45,918 nucleotides of DNA from an uncultured Pelagibacteraceae bacterium (lineage in GTDB: Bacteria; Pseudomonadota; Alphaproteobacteria; Pelagibacterales; Pelagibacteraceae): contig CACOYX010000007.1 in NCBI GenBank assembly GCA_902631535.1, positions 1 to 45,918 on the forward strand. The letters are read 5' to 3'. The notes below the pieces were generated by a model. It ran no database searches, was not told the origin of the DNA, and saw only the letters and a list, made by a program, of their open reading frames with translations. Shown here one piece after another: positions 36,300-45,873 of the stretch. A program made the translations under genes and the position numbers. Position 1 is the first letter of the stretch, and each line of letters starts with the position of its first letter.

Positions 36300-37309
36300 A
36301 ATGATCTATTTAGACTGAAGCTAGTTAAATTTTGCAGTATTCTTTTATCTTCACTGTCTGGAAATATTGCTAAAGCATCATAAGAAACGTTAACAAAATA
36401 CTCTGCTTTTTTTAAACTTGTCTCAACTGCTTTATATTTAAAAATTAAAGCTAAGGTCTCACTAAAATCTTCTTCGGTTCTTTTATCCTTTTTCATTATT
36501 TCTGTTAAAAATTCTTTTTCTTCCTTGTTACCTTTTTGAAAAATAGTAATAAGAGGTAAGGTCACTTTACCCTCATAAAAATCTTTTCCAATTTCTTTAC
36601 CAAAAAATTTTTCTTTTGCGTAATAGTCGAGGGCATCATCAGCTATTTGAAATGCAAGACCCAAATTTCTTCCATATGATTCTAATGCTTTTTTTTCTTT
36701 TTCATTACTTCCTGAAATGCAAGCTCCTGTTTTTGTTGCCGCAGAAAAAAGAGCTGCAGTTTTTAAATTAATAATATCTATGTATGTTTCCTCTAAAAGA
36801 TCTGCTTCACCTTTATGCTGCAGTTGAAGTACTTCTCCTTGTGCAATTTTTGCAGAAGTTGATGATAAAAGTTGCAAAACTTCAAGATCTCCATCTTGAA
36901 CCATAATTTCGAAACATCTGCTTAAAAGATAATCTCCAACTAAAATTGAAGATTGATTACCCCAAATAGAATTTGTTGTTTTAACTCCTCGTCTTAAAGA
37001 ACTTTCATCAATTACATCATCATGTAGTAAGGTTGCTGAATGAATTAATTCTACACATGCTGCTAGATTGATATCTCTTATCTCTTCTTTGTATCCAGTT
37101 AGTTTTGCAGACTCCAAAGTTAATAGTGCTCTTAACCTTTTACCACCTGATTTAAGATGATGTTCACTCATCTTCTTAATCAGATCTACTTCACTTTTAA
37201 GTTTTTGCTCTATTAAGCTCTCAACTTTTTGCAATTTAATTCCAAGCATATTTTTAAGCTCGAGGTATGCGGAGTTTGCAGATTTTTTAAGAGGTATTAC
37301 TGATCCCAT
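36296..37309 (-). CDS. ispB: Polyprenyl diphosphate synthase (octaprenyl type)
   Basis: 337 residues. First Asp-rich motif LLHDDVIDESSLRRG and second DDALDYY, plus KSGGKRLRALLTLESAKL at the N-terminus, mark a trans-prenyl synthase of the long-chain class. It makes the side chain of ubiquinone. The exact chain length (8-10 isoprene units) depends on residues before the first motif that I cannot judge by eye. It differs from ispA in its DDxxD spacing. It is divergent from the S49 peptidase gene across 145 bases. Confidence 0.92.
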   Translation of the reverse strand: MGSVIPLKKSANSAYLELKNMLGIKLQKVESLIEQKLKSEVDLIKKMSEHHLKSGGKRLRALLTLESAKLTGYKEEIRDINLAACVELIHSATLLHDDVIDESSLRRGVKTTNSIWGNQSSILVGDYLLSRCFEIMVQDGDLEVLQLLSSTSAKIAQGEVLQLQHKGEADLLEETYIDIINLKTAALFSAATKTGACISGSNEKEKKALESYGRNLGLAFQIADDALDYYAKEKFFGKEIGKDFYEGKVTLPLITIFQKGNKEEKEFLTEIMKKDKRTEEDFSETLALIFKYKAVETSLKKAEYFVNVSYDALAIFPDSEDKRILQNLTSFSLNRSF

Positions 37310-37454
37310 AGACTTTATTTACAATCGATTTAATTAATAATAAAATTTTAAATAGTAACGTGGTGACGCACCTATAATTCAACTATAAGTAGCGTAATTT
37401 AATATTAAAATTTAATTTTTTACTGTTATAAGAATAATAACATTCATCTAAATT
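37310..37454. promoter_or_regulatory. Longest intergenic gap, divergent promoter region
   Basis: 145 very AT-rich bases between the starts of the divergent ispB-like and S49 peptidase genes. It contains a GGTG-ACG-CACC mini-hairpin (37362-37372) in a locally GC-richer patch, and a 12-base palindrome TTTAATATTAAA (37398-37409). Promoters for both genes are expected here, but I see no box pair good enough to name. Confidence 0.4.
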
Positions 37455-38267
37455 ATGTTTTCAATATTTAAAAAGAAAAAAATAGTTCCACATGTAAGGC
37501 TTACTGGGGTTATTGGTTCAGCCGGAAGATTTAACAAAGGGATAGATTTAGCTGGCCAGAGAGAAATAATTAAAAAAGCATTTTCATTAAAAAAGATTAC
37601 ACATGTTGCTATATCGATTAATTCTCCAGGAGGATCCCCGGTGCAATCGCATTTAATTTATAGTTACATCAGACAATTAGCAGAAAAAAATAAAGTCAAA
37701 GTAATTATATTTGCAGAAGATGTTGCTGCATCAGGTGGTTATCTAATTTCCTGTGCTGGAGACGAAATTTATGCAAATTCAAGTTCGATTATTGGATCAA
37801 TTGGAGTTATTTCAGCATCATTTGGATTTAAAGATTTAATAAAAAAAATTGGAGTTGAGAGAAGAGTCTATACTGCTGGGAAAAATAAAAGCACTCTGGA
37901 CCCTTTTGTAGATGAGAAAGAGGAAGATGTTAAAAGACTTAAGAATATTCAATTAGAATTACACGCTGATTTCATTAAAGTTGTTGAAACAAGCAGAGGT
38001 TCTAAACTTAAAGATCCTGAAAAAAATAATATTTTTACGGGTGAATTTTGGACTGGTAAAACTTCATTAAATCTCGGATTAATTGATGGAATTGGAAATG
38101 CTGATCAAATTTTGAAAGAAAAATTCGGTGAAAAAGTAGTAATTAAAAACTTTGAAAAACCCAAAGGATTTATTGCAAGAAAACTATCTTCCTCAATCCA
38201 AGACCCAGTTGACATGCTAGCTAATATTATTGAAGAAAAATCGATGTGGCAAAAATTTGGTTTATAA
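37455..38267 (+). CDS. S49 family serine peptidase (SppA/SohB-like)
   Basis: 270 residues of the S49 protease family. The nucleophile is S93 in DVAASGGYLISC and the general base most likely K145 in AGKNKSTLDPF, the Ser-Lys dyad of SppA-like enzymes; SINSPGGSP is the oxyanion-hole region. SppA relatives degrade cleaved signal peptides. There is no N-terminal membrane anchor or signal peptide, only a basic KKKK stretch, so the enzyme may sit at the cytoplasmic face. It directly precedes glyQ with no gap. Confidence 0.88.
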   Translation: MFSIFKKKKIVPHVRLTGVIGSAGRFNKGIDLAGQREIIKKAFSLKKITHVAISINSPGGSPVQSHLIYSYIRQLAEKNKVKVIIFAEDVAASGGYLISCAGDEIYANSSSIIGSIGVISASFGFKDLIKKIGVERRVYTAGKNKSTLDPFVDEKEEDVKRLKNIQLELHADFIKVVETSRGSKLKDPEKNNIFTGEFWTGKTSLNLGLIDGIGNADQILKEKFGEKVVIKNFEKPKGFIARKLSSSIQDPVDMLANIIEEKSMWQKFGL

Positions 38268-39164
38268 ATGCCAGTTAAAAAAAAAGTAACAAAAAAAATT
38301 TCTAAAAAACTAAATTCTTTGTCTTTTCAAGATATTATCATGAATTTGCAAAAATTCTGGGGTAAAAACGGATGTATAATTTTACAACCTTATGACATTG
38401 AAGTTGGAGCTGGAACTTTTCATCCTGCAACTACTTTAAGATCACTTGGACCGAAGGCCTGGAAAGCAGCTTATGTTCAACCATCAAGAAGGCCAACAGA
38501 TGGAAGATACGGGGAGAATCCAAATCGGTTACAACACTATTATCAGTACCAGGTAATTATAAAACCATCTCCAAAAAATATTAAACAACTTTATCTAAAA
38601 AGTTTAGCAGCTATTGGTATAGACGTTAAAAATCATGACATCCGTTTCGTAGAAGACGATTGGGAAAGTCCAACCTTAGGAGCAGCGGGTTTAGGTTGGG
38701 AAGTTTGGTGTGATGGAATGGAAATAACTCAATTCACATACTTTCAACAAATGACTGGTTTAGAATGTAAACCCGTGCCTGTAGAGATTACTTATGGCCT
38801 TGAAAGATTATGTATGTTTGTTCAAGGAAAAAATAATGTTTTTGATCTCGACTGGAACAATGAAGGGGTTAAATATAAAGAAGTATTCTTTCAAGCCGAA
38901 AAAGAATTTTCTGCTTATAACTTTGAGTTTGCAAATACTGATACTTTACTTAAGAATTTTGTGAATACTGAAAATGAATGCAAATCTTTACTCGAAAAAA
39001 AGCTCTCATTACCAGCTTACGATCAATGTTTAAAAGCAAGCCATATTTTTAATTTATTAGACGCTCGCGGAGTGATTGGTGTCGCAGAAAGGACTGGTTA
39101 TATAAATAGAATTAGAGAGCTTGCAAAAGGTTGTGGCGCATTGTGGTTAAGCTCACAAAATTAA
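38268..39164 (+). CDS. glyQ: Glycyl-tRNA synthetase alpha subunit
   Basis: 298 residues. [40 protein letters not shown], the class II motif region [26 protein letters not shown] and the glycine pocket [13 protein letters not shown] are intact. The alpha subunit holds the active site of the bacterial heterotetrameric enzyme. The first 15 residues are a Lys-rich extension not present in E. coli GlyQ; the first Met at 38268 is directly after the peptidase stop, but a start at the Met of DIIMNLQ cannot be excluded. It is followed by glyS after 3 bases. Confidence 0.96.
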   Translation: MPVKKKVTKKISKKLNSLSFQDIIMNLQKFWGKNGCIILQPYDIEVGAGTFHPATTLRSLGPKAWKAAYVQPSRRPTDGRYGENPNRLQHYYQYQVIIKPSPKNIKQLYLKSLAAIGIDVKNHDIRFVEDDWESPTLGAAGLGWEVWCDGMEITQFTYFQQMTGLECKPVPVEITYGLERLCMFVQGKNNVFDLDWNNEGVKYKEVFFQAEKEFSAYNFEFANTDTLLKNFVNTENECKSLLEKKLSLPAYDQCLKASHIFNLLDARGVIGVAERTGYINRIRELAKGCGALWLSSQN

Positions 39165-39167
39165 ATT

Positions 39168-41222
39168 ATGGCAGAATTTTTATTGGAATTATATAGCGAG
39201 GAGATTCCACCACAATTACAAATTGCAGCTAGATCTCAATTAAAACAATTTATTGAAAACACTTTTAAAGTAGAAAATATAAAGTATAACCAGATATCTG
39301 TTTACTCCTCTCCAACCAGACTAACGGTATTTATAAAAGATCTTGTTGAAAAAATTAATATAAATGCCAAAGAAATTAAAGGACCTAAGGTAGGATCCCC
39401 TGATCAAGTGATCCAAGGTTTTCTTAGAGCAAAAAACGTGTCTAATAGAGACCTAATCGAAAAAGATACTGATAAGGGAAAATTTTATTTTATTAAAACA
39501 CAAACCCAAACAATCTTAGTAGAAGATTTATTAATTAAAATTATTCCAAAGGCAATTGGATCAATTAATTGGAAAAAATCAATGAAATGGTCAAATCATA
39601 ATTTAATGTGGGGAAGACCTCTCAGATCAATCTTTGCAAGTTATAAAAATAAAAAATTACCATTTAATTATGAGCATCTAGATGCAACAGATGAAATAAT
39701 TATAGAACAAGATTTATTAACAAAAACCAAAAAGATAAAAGATTACAAAGATTACCTAAATTTTTTAAAAAATAATAATATTATTGTCGATCATAAGGAA
39801 AGAGAAGAGATCATTCTTAACAAGATAAGTTTAATTTCCCAATCTAAACTTTATAAACAGAATTTAAACACAAAGCTTTTAGAAGAAGTTGTCAACATTG
39901 TAGAGGATCCTAATTTACTTCATGTTAGTTTTAACAAGGATTATCTAGAAATACCCAAAGAAATCATAATATCTACTTTAGAGAAACATCAAAGATATTT
40001 CCCAATTTTTGATAGTAGAGACAGGCTTACTAATTATTTTTTTGTTGTAGCTAATAAAAAAGATGAAAAAAAATTAATTACCCAAGGAAATAAAAAGGTT
40101 GTTGAAGCAAGATTAGCAGATGCCAAATTTTTTTGGGATAAGGATAGATCTAAAAATTTGATTAAACAAATAGTAAATCTTAAATCTGTAACTTTCTATG
40201 AAAAACTTGGAACTATATATGATAAAACTCAGAGGTTAAGACAACTGGCTGGTTTACTGTCAGATGATTTAAATATTAATAAAGAAAAAGTTCAAGTTGC
40301 AGCTTCAATTTGTAAATCTGATTTATGTTCAGACTTAGTTAGAGAATATCCAGAGCTTCAGGGGGTTATGGGAAAATATTTTGCGTTGGCACAAGGTTTT
40401 GAAGAAGATGTAGCAAATTCGGTAAGTGATCATTATTTACCAATAGGTCTAAGATCAACTTTACCAAAGAAACCTTTTAGCTACTCCATTTCAATTGTAG
40501 ATAAGATAGATACTTTAGTTGGTTTTTTCGTTATTGATGAAAAGCCTACAAGTTCAAAAGATCCTTTTGCTTTAAGAAGAGCAGCAATTGGATTGCTTAG
40601 AATAATTATTGAAAATAAATTATCATTTAAATTAAGAGATTTAATCAATAATGCCATAAGACTTTATCAAGAACAAGGTGTTGAAATTAGAAATGAAAAA
40701 ACTGAACAACAAGTTTTAAAATTTATAAAGGAAAGAATGCGAAACGTATTAAAATTGAAAAATATTAAAACTGATATTATTGAGGCATCAATTAGTTCCC
40801 ACGCTGGAGATAATTTCTTAGCTCTTTATACAAAAACACTTTTAATGAATAAATATAAAAATAAAGGCATTGGACTAAATGCAATTAGTTCGTATAAAAG
40901 AGCCTTAAATATTTTGGAAAAAGCTGGAAAGGGAGTAACTGGTAGACCCGATGCTGTATTATTTAGAAAAGATGAAGAAAAAATACTTCATGAAAAAATA
41001 AATGAGATTCGGAAAGCTTTTACAGTTAAAGATGACAATAAAGACTATGAAAGCTTGTTGATAAAGCTTTCTAACACCAAAGAATCCACTGATAATTTTT
41101 TTGACAATGTTGTAGTAAATGATGAAAATCATGATATTAAAAATAATCGATTAGAGTTGTTAAAAATGTTTTGTAATACTTTTGATAACTTTATTGATTT
41201 TTCAAAATTAGAAGGTCTTTAA
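39168..41222 (+). CDS. glyS: Glycyl-tRNA synthetase beta subunit
   Basis: 684 residues, starting AEFLLELYSEEIPP as in GlyS. VSVYSSPTRLTVFIKDL-like N-terminal domain, KSMKWSNHNLMWGRPLRSIFA, the HD-like segment, DKIDTLVGFFVIDEKPTSSKDPFALRRAAIG and the C-terminal anticodon-binding DALR-like region are recognisable. The beta subunit binds tRNA-Gly. It is encoded right after glyQ and shares a base with ppdK (TAATG). The glyQ-glyS-ppdK order is also found in other alphaproteobacteria. Confidence 0.96.
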   Translation: MAEFLLELYSEEIPPQLQIAARSQLKQFIENTFKVENIKYNQISVYSSPTRLTVFIKDLVEKININAKEIKGPKVGSPDQVIQGFLRAKNVSNRDLIEKDTDKGKFYFIKTQTQTILVEDLLIKIIPKAIGSINWKKSMKWSNHNLMWGRPLRSIFASYKNKKLPFNYEHLDATDEIIIEQDLLTKTKKIKDYKDYLNFLKNNNIIVDHKEREEIILNKISLISQSKLYKQNLNTKLLEEVVNIVEDPNLLHVSFNKDYLEIPKEIIISTLEKHQRYFPIFDSRDRLTNYFFVVANKKDEKKLITQGNKKVVEARLADAKFFWDKDRSKNLIKQIVNLKSVTFYEKLGTIYDKTQRLRQLAGLLSDDLNINKEKVQVAASICKSDLCSDLVREYPELQGVMGKYFALAQGFEEDVANSVSDHYLPIGLRSTLPKKPFSYSISIVDKIDTLVGFFVIDEKPTSSKDPFALRRAAIGLLRIIIENKLSFKLRDLINNAIRLYQEQGVEIRNEKTEQQVLKFIKERMRNVLKLKNIKTDIIEASISSHAGDNFLALYTKTLLMNKYKNKGIGLNAISSYKRALNILEKAGKGVTGRPDAVLFRKDEEKILHEKINEIRKAFTVKDDNKDYESLLIKLSNTKESTDNFFDNVVVNDENHDIKNNRLELLKMFCNTFDNFIDFSKLEGL

Positions 41223-43882
41223 TGGCACAAGTAGTATTTAGCTTTGACGATAAATCCGCAAAAAAATTAAAGAACAAAAAAAATATTTTGGGCGGGAAAG
41301 GAGCAAACCTTGGCGAGATGGGTAGATTAGGTTTACCCGTTCCTCCTGGATTTACTATTACGACAGATGTTTGTGATCTTTTTTATAAAAATAAAAAAAA
41401 ATTACCCAAAAAGGTAATACAAAATATTGAGTCAGAACTTAAAAATATTGAAAAGAAAACTCAAAAAAAATTCGGCGATCTTAAAAATCCATTATTAGTA
41501 TCAGTTAGATCAGGAGCTAGAATTTCAATGCCTGGTATGATGGATACAATTTTAAACCTTGGTCTTAATGACAAAACAGTTGAGTCACTGAAAAAGAAAA
41601 CTTTTAACGGTCGATTTGCTAAAGATAGCTATCGAAGATTTATACAAATGTATAGCAACGTAGTTTTAGGTGTAGAGGGACATTTGTTTGAAGAGCTAAT
41701 TGATAATTACAAGTTAACTAAAGGAGTTTTGCTCGATACAGATTTAGATGAGAGCGATTGGGACGGTTTAATTATCAATTTTAAAGAATTAATAAAAAAA
41801 GAAAAAAAAATTAATTTTCCTCAAGATGTTAAAGAACAATTATTAGGAGCAATTAATGCAGTATTTTTATCCTGGGATAGTCAAAGAGCAAAAACTTATA
41901 GAAAATTAAATCAAATCCCGGATCATTGGGGAACAGCTGTAAACGTTCAAGCTATGGTTTTTGGAAATATGGGCGATGACTGCTCAACAGGTGTTGCTTT
42001 TACGAGGAATCCCTCAACTGGAGAAAATTCTTTTTTTGGTGAGTTTTTAATTAATGCACAAGGTGAAGATGTTGTAGCAGGAACAAGAACCCCTCAATAC
42101 ATTACCAAAAAAGCAAAACAAGACTCAGGTTCAAAAGATCCTTCCTTGGAAGAAGCTATGCCTAAAGTTTATAAAGAACTTGCAAAAGTATTTCTTAAGT
42201 TAGAAAAGCATTATAAAGACATGCAAGACATAGAGTTTACAGTAGAGAACAATAAACTTTGGATGCTTCAAACAAGATCAGGAAAAAGAACAGCCAAAGC
42301 TGCAATTAAAATTGCAGTGGATATGGTAAAAGAAAAATTAATTTCAAAAAAAGAGGCAATAAAAAGAATTGATCCAAACACTTTGGATACTTTATTACAT
42401 CCTACTCTTGATGATAAAGTTGAGAAGGAAGTAATTGCTTCGGGTTTACCTGCATCTCCAGGAGCTGCAAGTGGTAAAGTTGTTTTTACTGCTGATGAAG
42501 CAGAAAAATTAAATGGAATGATGCAAGATACAATATTAGTAAGGCTAGAAACTTCACCAGAAGATATACATGGTATGCATGCAGCCAAAGGTATTCTTAC
42601 CGCTAGAGGAGGAATGACAAGCCATGCTGCAGTAGTAGCAAGAGGAATGGGAAGACCATGTGTTTCTGGCTCAAGTGAAATAACAATCGATTACGAATTA
42701 AAACAATTCAAAGCTGGGGATGTCATTATTAAAGAAGGGGATATTATTACTATAGATGGTGGAAGCGGAAAAGTAATGAAAGGGTTAGTCCCAACTGTTC
42801 AACCAGAAATTTCTGGATACTTCTCTACAATAATGAAATGGGCTGACGAGTTTAGGAAATTGAAAGTAAGAACAAACGCTGAAACTGAAGCAGATAGCAA
42901 AACAGCTAGAGAGTTTGGCGCTGAAGGAATAGGTTTATGTAGAACGGAGCATATGTTTTTCGATGAGCAAAGAATTCTATCTGTTAGACAAATGATTTTG
43001 TCTAAATCAAAACAGGATAGAAATAGTGCGCTAGATAAACTTCTACCGCATCAGAAAGAAGACTTTAAAAAAATATTTAAGATTATGTCGGGCTTACCTG
43101 TTACAGTCAGGTTATTAGATCCACCACTTCATGAGTTTTTACCAAAAGCTGACAAAGACATAGAAGAGGTAGCAAGATCTTTAAATTTATCAGCAAAAGA
43201 GGTTAAAGATAGAATAGCAGAACTTCATGAGGAAAATCCTATGCTTGGACATAGAGGATGTAGACTTGGTATTTCTTTTCCAGAAATTTACGAGATGCAG
43301 TGTAGAGCAATATTTGAAGCTATAGTCGAACTTAAAAAACAGAAAGTAAAGGCAGCTTTTGTAGAAATAATGATACCTTTAGTATCCACTGACTCCGAAT
43401 TAAAAATTTTAAGAGCTTTAGTTAATAAAATAGCTAAAGAAATAGAAAAAGAAAATAAATTAAAACTTGAATATATGGTAGGTACAATGATTGAATTACC
43501 ACGCGCTGCTTTACAAGCGAAGTCTATTTCAAAACATGCTGATTTCTTCAGTTTTGGTACTAATGATTTAACTCAAACAACATTAGGGATAAGCCGAGAC
43601 GACTCAGGAAAATTTTTAAACGATTATATCGATAATAAAATTTTTGATGTAGATCCCTTCGTTAGTATTGATCAAAATGGAGTAGGTGAGCTAGTAGAAA
43701 TTGCGTCTTCTAGAGGCAGAAAAACAAATAAAAATATTAAATTAGGTATTTGCGGTGAACATGGTGGCGACCCTAAGAGTATTGAATTTTGTTCTAGAAC
43801 AGGTCTTAACTATGTTTCTTGCTCCCCTTTCAGAGTGCCTGTAGCAAGATTAGCTGCTGCACAGGCTGAAATTTCAAAATAA
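41222..43882 (+). CDS. ppdK: Pyruvate phosphate dikinase
   Basis: 886 residues with all three domains: ATP-grasp nucleotide domain (about 1-340; GGKGANLGEMGRLGLPVPPGF, SVRSGARISMPGMMDT), the swivelling phosphohistidine domain with H468 in GGMTSHAAVVARGMGRPCVSG, and the C-terminal PEP barrel with RTEHMFF and C844 in GICGEHGGDP. It interconverts pyruvate, ATP and phosphate with PEP, AMP and diphosphate and can serve gluconeogenesis or replace pyruvate kinase. No pyruvate kinase gene is in the window. It ends 6 bases before the convergent nadC. Confidence 0.97.
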   Translation: MAQVVFSFDDKSAKKLKNKKNILGGKGANLGEMGRLGLPVPPGFTITTDVCDLFYKNKKKLPKKVIQNIESELKNIEKKTQKKFGDLKNPLLVSVRSGARISMPGMMDTILNLGLNDKTVESLKKKTFNGRFAKDSYRRFIQMYSNVVLGVEGHLFEELIDNYKLTKGVLLDTDLDESDWDGLIINFKELIKKEKKINFPQDVKEQLLGAINAVFLSWDSQRAKTYRKLNQIPDHWGTAVNVQAMVFGNMGDDCSTGVAFTRNPSTGENSFFGEFLINAQGEDVVAGTRTPQYITKKAKQDSGSKDPSLEEAMPKVYKELAKVFLKLEKHYKDMQDIEFTVENNKLWMLQTRSGKRTAKAAIKIAVDMVKEKLISKKEAIKRIDPNTLDTLLHPTLDDKVEKEVIASGLPASPGAASGKVVFTADEAEKLNGMMQDTILVRLETSPEDIHGMHAAKGILTARGGMTSHAAVVARGMGRPCVSGSSEITIDYELKQFKAGDVIIKEGDIITIDGGSGKVMKGLVPTVQPEISGYFSTIMKWADEFRKLKVRTNAETEADSKTAREFGAEGIGLCRTEHMFFDEQRILSVRQMILSKSKQDRNSALDKLLPHQKEDFKKIFKIMSGLPVTVRLLDPPLHEFLPKADKDIEEVARSLNLSAKEVKDRIAELHEENPMLGHRGCRLGISFPEIYEMQCRAIFEAIVELKKQKVKAAFVEIMIPLVSTDSELKILRALVNKIAKEIEKENKLKLEYMVGTMIELPRAALQAKSISKHADFFSFGTNDLTQTTLGISRDDSGKFLNDYIDNKIFDVDPFVSIDQNGVGELVEIASSRGRKTNKNIKLGICGEHGGDPKSIEFCSRTGLNYVSCSPFRVPVARLAAAQAEISK

Positions 43883-43888
43883 AAAATC

Positions 43889-44719
43889 TTAAAGTATTAA
43901 TAAGCTACTATCAAAAGATTTAGCGCTGTGGGTAATTGCGCCTACCGAAATTCTATCTACCCCTGTTTTTGATAGTTGTTTGATATTTTTTAAAGTAGCA
44001 TTACCAGAGTACTCTGTTTGATACTTGTTTTTACAAAGCTTAATGCATTTTTTTAATTGTGAAGAGCTCATATTATCAAAAAGTATTCTTTTAAATTTTA
44101 AACCTAAAACCTGTTTGAGTTGATTGATGTTTTCTATTTCAACAGTAATAATTTTTTTTGTTTTTATAGCTTTTTTAATCAAACCGCTAAGACTTTTAGA
44201 TGCACTAATATGATTATCTTTAATAAGAATTTCATCGCTTAAATTGTATCTATGATTATACCCTCCACCTTTTTTAACTGCATATTTTTCAAGTGTTCTT
44301 AAATTCGGTGTTGTTTTTCTGGTGCAACAGATCTTTGTTTTTTTACTCATCTTTTTTACGAATTGATTGGTAATTGTTGCAATACCTGAGGCATGATTCA
44401 GAAAATTTAAAGCGGTTCTTTCAGCTGTTAAGATTGTTTTTGTCATAGCTTTTATTTCAGCAATCTCCTTATTCTTTTTAATTTTTTTCCCATCAGAGAC
44501 TTTTTTGATAAAGACTGTTTCTCTTCCAATTAATTTAAAGGCCGCTTTGCAAAACTCTAATCCAGCAACTATTCCATCTTGTTTAGCTATTATTTTAGCC
44601 TTAATAATTTTATTTTTTGAAATAATCAGGCTAGTGGTAATATCACCTCGAGGTCTCAAGTCTTCCTCTAAAGCCTTTTTCACTACTGATTTAATATAAA
44701 CTTGGTTTAATTTTTGCAC
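43889..44719 (-). CDS. nadC: Nicotinate-nucleotide pyrophosphorylase (GTG start)
   Basis: 276 residues from a GTG at 44719, four bases after the nadA stop. The open frame extends to an ATG at 44809, but that would overlap nadA by 86 bases and add 30 unrelated residues, whereas the GTG gives the usual start QKLNQVYIKSVVKKALEEDL. Motifs: RGDITT, AKQDGIVAG, AERTALNFLNHASGIAT, CTRKTTPNLR, KGGGYNHRYNL and DNM. It makes nicotinate mononucleotide from quinolinate and PRPP in NAD synthesis, directly using the NadA product. Confidence 0.94.
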   Translation of the reverse strand: MQKLNQVYIKSVVKKALEEDLRPRGDITTSLIISKNKIIKAKIIAKQDGIVAGLEFCKAAFKLIGRETVFIKKVSDGKKIKKNKEIAEIKAMTKTILTAERTALNFLNHASGIATITNQFVKKMSKKTKICCTRKTTPNLRTLEKYAVKKGGGYNHRYNLSDEILIKDNHISASKSLSGLIKKAIKTKKIITVEIENINQLKQVLGLKFKRILFDNMSSSQLKKCIKLCKNKYQTEYSGNATLKNIKQLSKTGVDRISVGAITHSAKSFDSSLLIL

Positions 44720-44723
44720 TGAT

Positions 44724-45713
44724 CTAACGACCAATTTCAGCCATTCTTTGTACAGATTGTCTTGCAGCTTTTGCCATTTTTTCCTCGATGAAAATTTCGT
44801 TTTTTTCATTTTCTAAACAATCAAGAATTTTTTGTAGAGTAATTTTTTTCATATAAGGACAAAGATTGCAGGGCTTAATAAATTCAACATTAGGGTTATC
44901 TGCTTGTACATTGTCGCTCATTGAACACTCAGTCACCAACATTACTTTTTTTGGTTGATTTTTTTTTACATAATCGATCATACCGCCAGTTGACCCAGCA
45001 AAATCACATGCATCTAAAACATCGCTTGGACATTCGGGGTGGCCGATAACTTTAATTCCAGGATTTGCTTCTCTAATGTCTTGAATTTCTTTTGGTGAAA
45101 ATTGTTCATGAACGATACAAGAACCTTTCCAAGAAATTATTTTCACTTTAGTTTGTTTAGCTACATAATTTGCTAAATGTTGGTCAGGTAAGAATATTAC
45201 TTTATCAGATTTCAATGACTCTACTACTTTAACTGCATTAGCAGATGTACAGCATACATCAGTTTCAGCTTTCACATCAGCTGAAGTGTTAACATACGAT
45301 ACAACTGGAACACCTGGATATTGTTTTTTTAACAGTCTCACATCTTCACCAGTTAATGAAGCAGCAAGTGAACAACCAGCATTCAAATCAGGAATTAAAA
45401 CTTTTTTTTCTGGGCTCATTAATTTTGCTGTCTCAGCCATAAAATGAACTCCGCAAAGAACTATAATATCAGCAGAAGTTTTTGCAGCTTCTACAGCGAG
45501 AGCTAATGAGTCAGCTGCAATGTCAGAGACTCCATGGTATATTTCTGGTGTTTGATAGTTATGAGCAAGAATTACAGCATTCTTTTCTTTTTTTAATTTA
45601 TTAATTTTCTCTATTAGAGGAGCATGCACTTTCCACTCTATTTCAGGAACGTGTTTTGAGATCTTTTTATAAATCTCAGAAGAGCTTCTATTAAACTGTT
45701 CTTGTGCAGACAT
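44724..45713 (-). CDS. nadA: Quinolinate synthase A
   Basis: 329 residues. Candidate 4Fe-4S ligands are C87 (CGVHFMAETAK), C199 (GSCIVHEQF) and one of C282/C285 in PCNLCPYMK. NYQTPEI and HPECPSDV are further family motifs. NadA condenses iminoaspartate with dihydroxyacetone phosphate to quinolinate. nadB, which supplies iminoaspartate, is not seen; it may lie elsewhere or be replaced by aspartate dehydrogenase. nadA and nadC form a two-gene operon with 4 bases between. Confidence 0.96.
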   Translation of the reverse strand: MSAQEQFNRSSSEIYKKISKHVPEIEWKVHAPLIEKINKLKKEKNAVILAHNYQTPEIYHGVSDIAADSLALAVEAAKTSADIIVLCGVHFMAETAKLMSPEKKVLIPDLNAGCSLAASLTGEDVRLLKKQYPGVPVVSYVNTSADVKAETDVCCTSANAVKVVESLKSDKVIFLPDQHLANYVAKQTKVKIISWKGSCIVHEQFSPKEIQDIREANPGIKVIGHPECPSDVLDACDFAGSTGGMIDYVKKNQPKKVMLVTECSMSDNVQADNPNVEFIKPCNLCPYMKKITLQKILDCLENEKNEIFIEEKMAKAARQSVQRMAEIGR

Positions 45714-45722
45714 ACTTATTCT

Positions 45723-45751
45723 AATCTATCAACTTGAACTAATATTGTCAT
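45723..45751 (-). promoter_or_regulatory. Candidate promoter of nadA-nadC
   Basis: On the minus strand ATGACA (45751-45746) and TAGATT (45728-45723) are separated by 17 bases. The -35 box matches five of six consensus bases and the -10 box four of six. The predicted transcript would start only a few bases before the nadA ATG. Tentative in such AT-rich DNA. Confidence 0.3.
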
Positions 45752-45777
45752 TCATTTATTGTCGCATTATTATTAGA

Positions 45778-45861
45778 GCGGTCGTGCTGAAATTGGTAGA
45801 CAGGCACGCTTGAGGGGCGTGTGGGTTTCCCGTGAGAGTTCGAGTCTCTCCGACCGCACCA
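45778..45861 (+). tRNA. tRNA-Leu (GAG)
   Basis: An 84-base class II tRNA: acceptor GCGGTCG/CGACCGC, anticodon stem CACGC/GCGTG with loop TTGAGGG (anticodon GAG), a long variable arm (TGGGTTTCCCG region), T-loop TTCGAGT and encoded CCA. It reads CUC/CUU leucine codons. Confidence 0.95.
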
Positions 45862-45873
45862 AAAAGCTTATTT

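Noticed and set aside
44720-44809. Longer nadC start at 44809
   Set aside because: It overlaps nadA by 86 bases and adds a basic segment unlike NadC; GTG at 44719 gives the conserved start.
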